From the NCBI GenBank assembly GCA_047971145.1, contig JBKDZL010000022.1, positions 1 through 7,762 of the forward strand: a stretch of 7,762 nt of DNA, read 5' to 3'. The notes under the pieces were generated by a model. The model had not been told where the DNA came from. It worked only from the letters and a program-made list of their open reading frames with translations, and ran no database searches. The position numbers and the translations under genes are program-made. This document shows, one piece after another, positions 5,837 to 7,762 of this stretch. Each line of letters opens with the position of its first letter. Within the stretch, counting starts at the first letter, position 1. The DNA comes from JBKDZL01 sp047971145. Lineage in GTDB: Bacteria > Bacillota_I > Bacilli_A > Erysipelotrichales > Erysipelotrichaceae.

Positions 5837-6676
5837 ATGGAAAATAAAAAAAATATTAAACAAAACGCAATTAAAAATGAAGTGGAAAATTCTATCAAAA
5901 GTAGAGACACTATTGAAGAAAAGCAAATTATTGAGGAAATACCAGAAGAAACAAGTGAAGTGGAAGCTGAATTTGCTAAGACAAGAGAAATATTAAAATT
6001 AAAAACTGAACCTAAGGTTAAGAAAAAAAGAGTTAAAAGCAAATCGTTTTTAAGTAATCCACCAAAAGATTCTGGATTTAATGTTAATTTGCCAAATAAA
6101 TTAACTATTATAAGAATTACTGCGGTGCCAATAGTAGTTTTAATTATGTTATTCCCTTATCAACAATTTAGTATCAATATTCCAATAATTAATATTGGTT
6201 TTGTTAATATTTCTGTATTAAATATTATTGTTTTTTTAACTTTTGTAGCAGTTTCTGCTACTGATTTTTTAGATGGTTATATCGCTAGAAAATATGATTT
6301 AGTTACTAGCTTTGGTAAGTTTTTAGATCCAATTGCAGATAAATTGCTAGTTAATAGTATCTTTATAGTGTTAGTTTCACAGTCGGTTGTCCCTGTTGTT
6401 CCAGTATTACTAATGATTAGTCGAGATGTAATTGTTGATGGTGTTAGAATGATGGCGGCTGATAAAAATAAAGTTATTGCAGCTGGCTTTCTAGGTAAAG
6501 TTAAAACGGTTTTACAAATGCTAACACTGGGATTGGTTTTATTGAATAATTTACCATTTGAGCTCTGGAGTGTACCAGCTGCTGACTTTATGCTTTGGTT
6601 ATCGGCTTTGGTTTCAGTGGTGTCTGGTATAAATTACTTTGATCAGGCTAAGGATATAATTTTTGAGAGCAAATAA
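5837..6676 (+). CDS. pgsA: CDP-diacylglycerol-glycerol-3-phosphate 3-phosphatidyltransferase with charged N-terminal extension
   Basis: This membrane enzyme makes phosphatidylglycerophosphate from CDP-diacylglycerol and glycerol-3-phosphate, the committed step to phosphatidylglycerol. The CDP-alcohol phosphotransferase signature is complete: Asp146-Gly147, Ala150-Arg151, Gly160, Asp164 and Asp168, in the usual D-G-x2-A-R-x8-G-x3-D-x3-D spacing. The catalytic domain starts at residue 84 (VNLPNKLTIIRI), where most PgsA proteins begin (MNLPNK..). Membrane helices lie around 95-108, 124-142, 170-195 and 222-262. The first 82 residues are an added Glu/Lys-rich segment, acidic at about 24-48 and Lys/Arg-rich at 57-69, so the protein has 279 residues against the usual 190 or so. 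The ATG at 5837 is the only good start; the TTG at 6089 (Leu85) would give a normal-length enzyme but lacks a ribosome binding site. It overlaps cinA by 14 bases. Confidence 0.93.
   Translation: MENKKNIKQNAIKNEVENSIKSRDTIEEKQIIEEIPEETSEVEAEFAKTREILKLKTEPKVKKKRVKSKSFLSNPPKDSGFNVNLPNKLTIIRITAVPIVVLIMLFPYQQFSINIPIINIGFVNISVLNIIVFLTFVAVSATDFLDGYIARKYDLVTSFGKFLDPIADKLLVNSIFIVLVSQSVVPVVPVLLMISRDVIVDGVRMMAADKNKVIAAGFLGKVKTVLQMLTLGLVLLNNLPFELWSVPAADFMLWLSALVSVVSGINYFDQAKDIIFESK
6650..6654 (+). promoter_or_regulatory. cinA Shine-Dalgarno
   Basis: AAGGA stands 8 bases before the TTG at 6663. It fixes this non-ATG start inside the end of pgsA, which implies coupled translation. Confidence 0.75.
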
Positions 6677-7124
6677 ACTTGTTAATGCTTTAATAGAAAA
6701 AAATATTACAATTGCTAGTGCTGAGAGTTTAACTGGTGGCTTGTTTGCTGCGGAGCTAACTAAAGTTGCTGGTGCTTCAAAAGTATTTATTGGTGGTGTT
6801 GTTAGCTACCAAATTATAGCAAAAGAGAAAATATTAAAAATTGATTCTAAACTAATAAAAAGTTTTGGAGTAGTCTCTAAAGAAATAGCTCAAGAAATGG
6901 CTCTAAAAATTGGCCAGCAACTAAATAGTGATATTGCAATAAGCTTTACAGGTAATGCTGGACCCTCAGTACAAAATGATTTAGCTGTTGGCAGGGTTTA
7001 TATTGGGTTAAAGTATTTTAAAGAATATCAAAGTTATGAGCTTAATTTAAAGGGTCAAAGAGAAGAAATCAGAAATCAGTGTATTGATTATGCGATTGAA
7101 TTATTACTGAAAAAATTAGGTTAA
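6663..7124 (+). CDS. cinA: CinA C-terminal-type nicotinamide-nucleotide amidase, single domain
   Basis: The family deamidates nicotinamide mononucleotide to nicotinate mononucleotide in pyridine-nucleotide recycling. The 153 residues cover only the amidase (PncC) domain: SAESLTGGLFAAELT (19-33) with the predicted nucleophile Ser22, GGVVSYQIIAKEKIL (44-58) with Tyr49, GVVSKEIAQEMA (69-80), and FTGNAGPSV (95-103), a variant of the usual TGxAGP motif. The N-terminal molybdopterin-binding-like domain of full CinA (about 410 residues) is absent, and the preceding DNA is pgsA, so this is a genuine short form. The start is TTG at 6663, overlapping pgsA by 14 bases and backed by a good AAGGA. The pgsA-cinA-recA order is familiar from Bacilli. 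The competence link in the CinA name comes from neighbouring recA in other species and is not shown here. Confidence 0.9.
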   Translation: MRANKLVNALIEKNITIASAESLTGGLFAAELTKVAGASKVFIGGVVSYQIIAKEKILKIDSKLIKSFGVVSKEIAQEMALKIGQQLNSDIAISFTGNAGPSVQNDLAVGRVYIGLKYFKEYQSYELNLKGQREEIRNQCIDYAIELLLKKLG

Positions 7125-7150
7125 TTAATAAATGTGGTAATATATAGAAT

Positions 7151-7156
7151 AAGGAG
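7151..7156 (+). promoter_or_regulatory. recA Shine-Dalgarno
   Basis: AAGGAG lies 6 bases before the ATG at 7163, the best ribosome binding site in the window and consistent with high expression. The 38-base gap after cinA has no LexA-type box (CGAAC..GTTCG-like) and no convincing promoter. Confidence 0.85.
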
Positions 7157-7162
7157 ATAAAA

Positions 7163-7762
7163 ATGGTAAAAGAAAAAAGTATAGAAAAAAATAATGATAA
7201 ATTATTAAATGAAACTTTAAATCAAATTGAAAAACAATACGGCAAAGGGTCAATTATGAAATTAGGTGATAGGCCAGCTTTAGATATTGCAGCTTTACCT
7301 TCAGGCTCATTAATGTTAGATATTGCTTTAGGTATTGGTGGTTATCCTAGTGGACGTATTATCGAGGTCTATGGACCTGAGTCTAGTGGTAAAACTACTA
7401 TTGCTCTAACTGCAATTGCTGCTGTGCAAAAAAAAGGTGGTACTTGTGCTTTTATTGATGCAGAAAATGCTATTGATCCAACATATGCTCAAAATTTAGG
7501 AGTTAATATTGAGGAGTTAATTCTTTCGCAGCCTGATAGCGGAGAACAAGCTTTAGAAATAACTGAAATGTTAATTAAATCAGGTGCAATTAATTTAATT
7601 GTTATCGATTCTGTGGCTGCTTTAGTGCCTCAGGTGGAATTAGATGGTGAAATGACTGATCAGCAAGTTGGCTTACAAGCTAGAATGATGTCTAAAGCTA
7701 TGAGAAAATTATCAGGAGTTATGAATAAGAGTGATTGTACCGCAATTTTTATTAATCAGTTA
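7163..7762 (+). CDS. recA: Recombinase RecA, 3' end outside window
   Basis: RecA forms filaments on single-stranded DNA, drives strand exchange and, where LexA is present, triggers the SOS response. The first 200 residues are visible and the gene runs off the right edge. They include the MAW motif region (from GSIMKLG, 29-35), Walker A GPESSGKT (71-78), FIDAENAIDP (97-106) with catalytic Glu101, the SQPDSGEQALEI segment (122-133), Walker B LIVIDS (145-150), loop L1 around GEMTDQQVGLQ (162-172), and IFINQ (195-199). Residue 102 is Asn where the family usually has His (DAEHALDP), and L1 has TDQQ where many Bacilli have GDSH. It is the last visible gene of the gpsB-to-recA set, and a functional RecA is expected. 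RecU, encoded on the other strand nearby, works with RecA in B. subtilis. Confidence 0.97.
   Translation, partial: MVKEKSIEKNNDKLLNETLNQIEKQYGKGSIMKLGDRPALDIAALPSGSLMLDIALGIGGYPSGRIIEVYGPESSGKTTIALTAIAAVQKKGGTCAFIDAENAIDPTYAQNLGVNIEELILSQPDSGEQALEITEMLIKSGAINLIVIDSVAALVPQVELDGEMTDQQVGLQARMMSKAMRKLSGVMNKSDCTAIFINQL

Noticed and set aside
5781..6042. Overlapping 71-codon open frames on both strands at the rnpB-pgsA junction
   Set aside because: They overlap the conserved 3' part of rnpB and the pgsA N-terminus; Lys-rich or hydrophobic shadows without ribosome binding sites.
7125..7162. Possible recA promoter or SOS box in the cinA-recA gap
   Set aside because: TAATAT preceded by TGG is a weak extended -10 with no -35, and no LexA-type palindrome is present.
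1..7762. Recoded UGA (mollicute code)
   Set aside because: No gene here ends in TGA, but none uses TGA as sense and all Trp codons in PonA are TGG, so there is no sign of recoding.
1..7762. Mobile elements, CRISPR, tRNA genes, defence or secondary-metabolism loci
   Set aside because: Nearly every base is explained by housekeeping genes in a familiar order; I found no terminal repeats, spacer arrays or cloverleaf candidates.

Overview
The window looks like a chromosomal segment of a low-GC, cell-walled Gram-positive bacterium of the Bacilli or their Mollicutes-like relatives. Three things point there: strong A+T bias, a type B RNase P RNA (restricted to that lineage as far as I know), and a gene order recalling Bacillus subtilis (dnaD-nth / ponA-recU / gpsB-rnpB, and pgsA-cinA-recA). 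All Trp codons in the long genes are TGG. No gene here ends in TGA, but TGA is not used as sense, so the standard code fits. A complete class A penicillin-binding protein argues against a wall-less mollicute. I cannot name the species.

Layout. Positions 1-1069 (+) hold the 3' part of dnaD (replication initiation) overlapping nth (endonuclease III). A bidirectional hairpin terminator at 1058-1081 separates nth from the convergent recU-ponA operon, which runs on the minus strand from about 4265 down to 1084 (Holliday-junction resolvase, then peptidoglycan synthase). An overlapping, nearly symmetric divergent promoter region at 4259-4292 lies between recU and a rightward gene set: gpsB, rnpB, pgsA, cinA and recA (cut by the right edge). 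I see no terminator anywhere in the rightward set.

The strongest anomalies are in the rightward set. The gpsB homologue has an unusually long coiled coil (about 370 residues in total, against about 98 in B. subtilis). It is interrupted by an in-frame TAA at 5279-5281, yet the same frame continues for 64 sense codons and ends in the diagnostic GpsB C-terminal motif. The RNase P RNA gene begins about 4 nt after that frame ends, and its closing helix ends 11 nt before the pgsA start codon. The only Shine-Dalgarno candidate for pgsA therefore overlaps the 3' strand of the RNase P P1 helix.

Functional links. GpsB and PBP1/PonA are known partners in wall synthesis. PgsA makes phosphatidylglycerophosphate for the membrane. 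Nth, RecU and RecA handle base-excision repair and recombination, and DnaD helps start replication. The window is essentially housekeeping. I see no mobile element, CRISPR array, tRNA gene or defence system in it, and no stretch over 300 bases lacks a gene.
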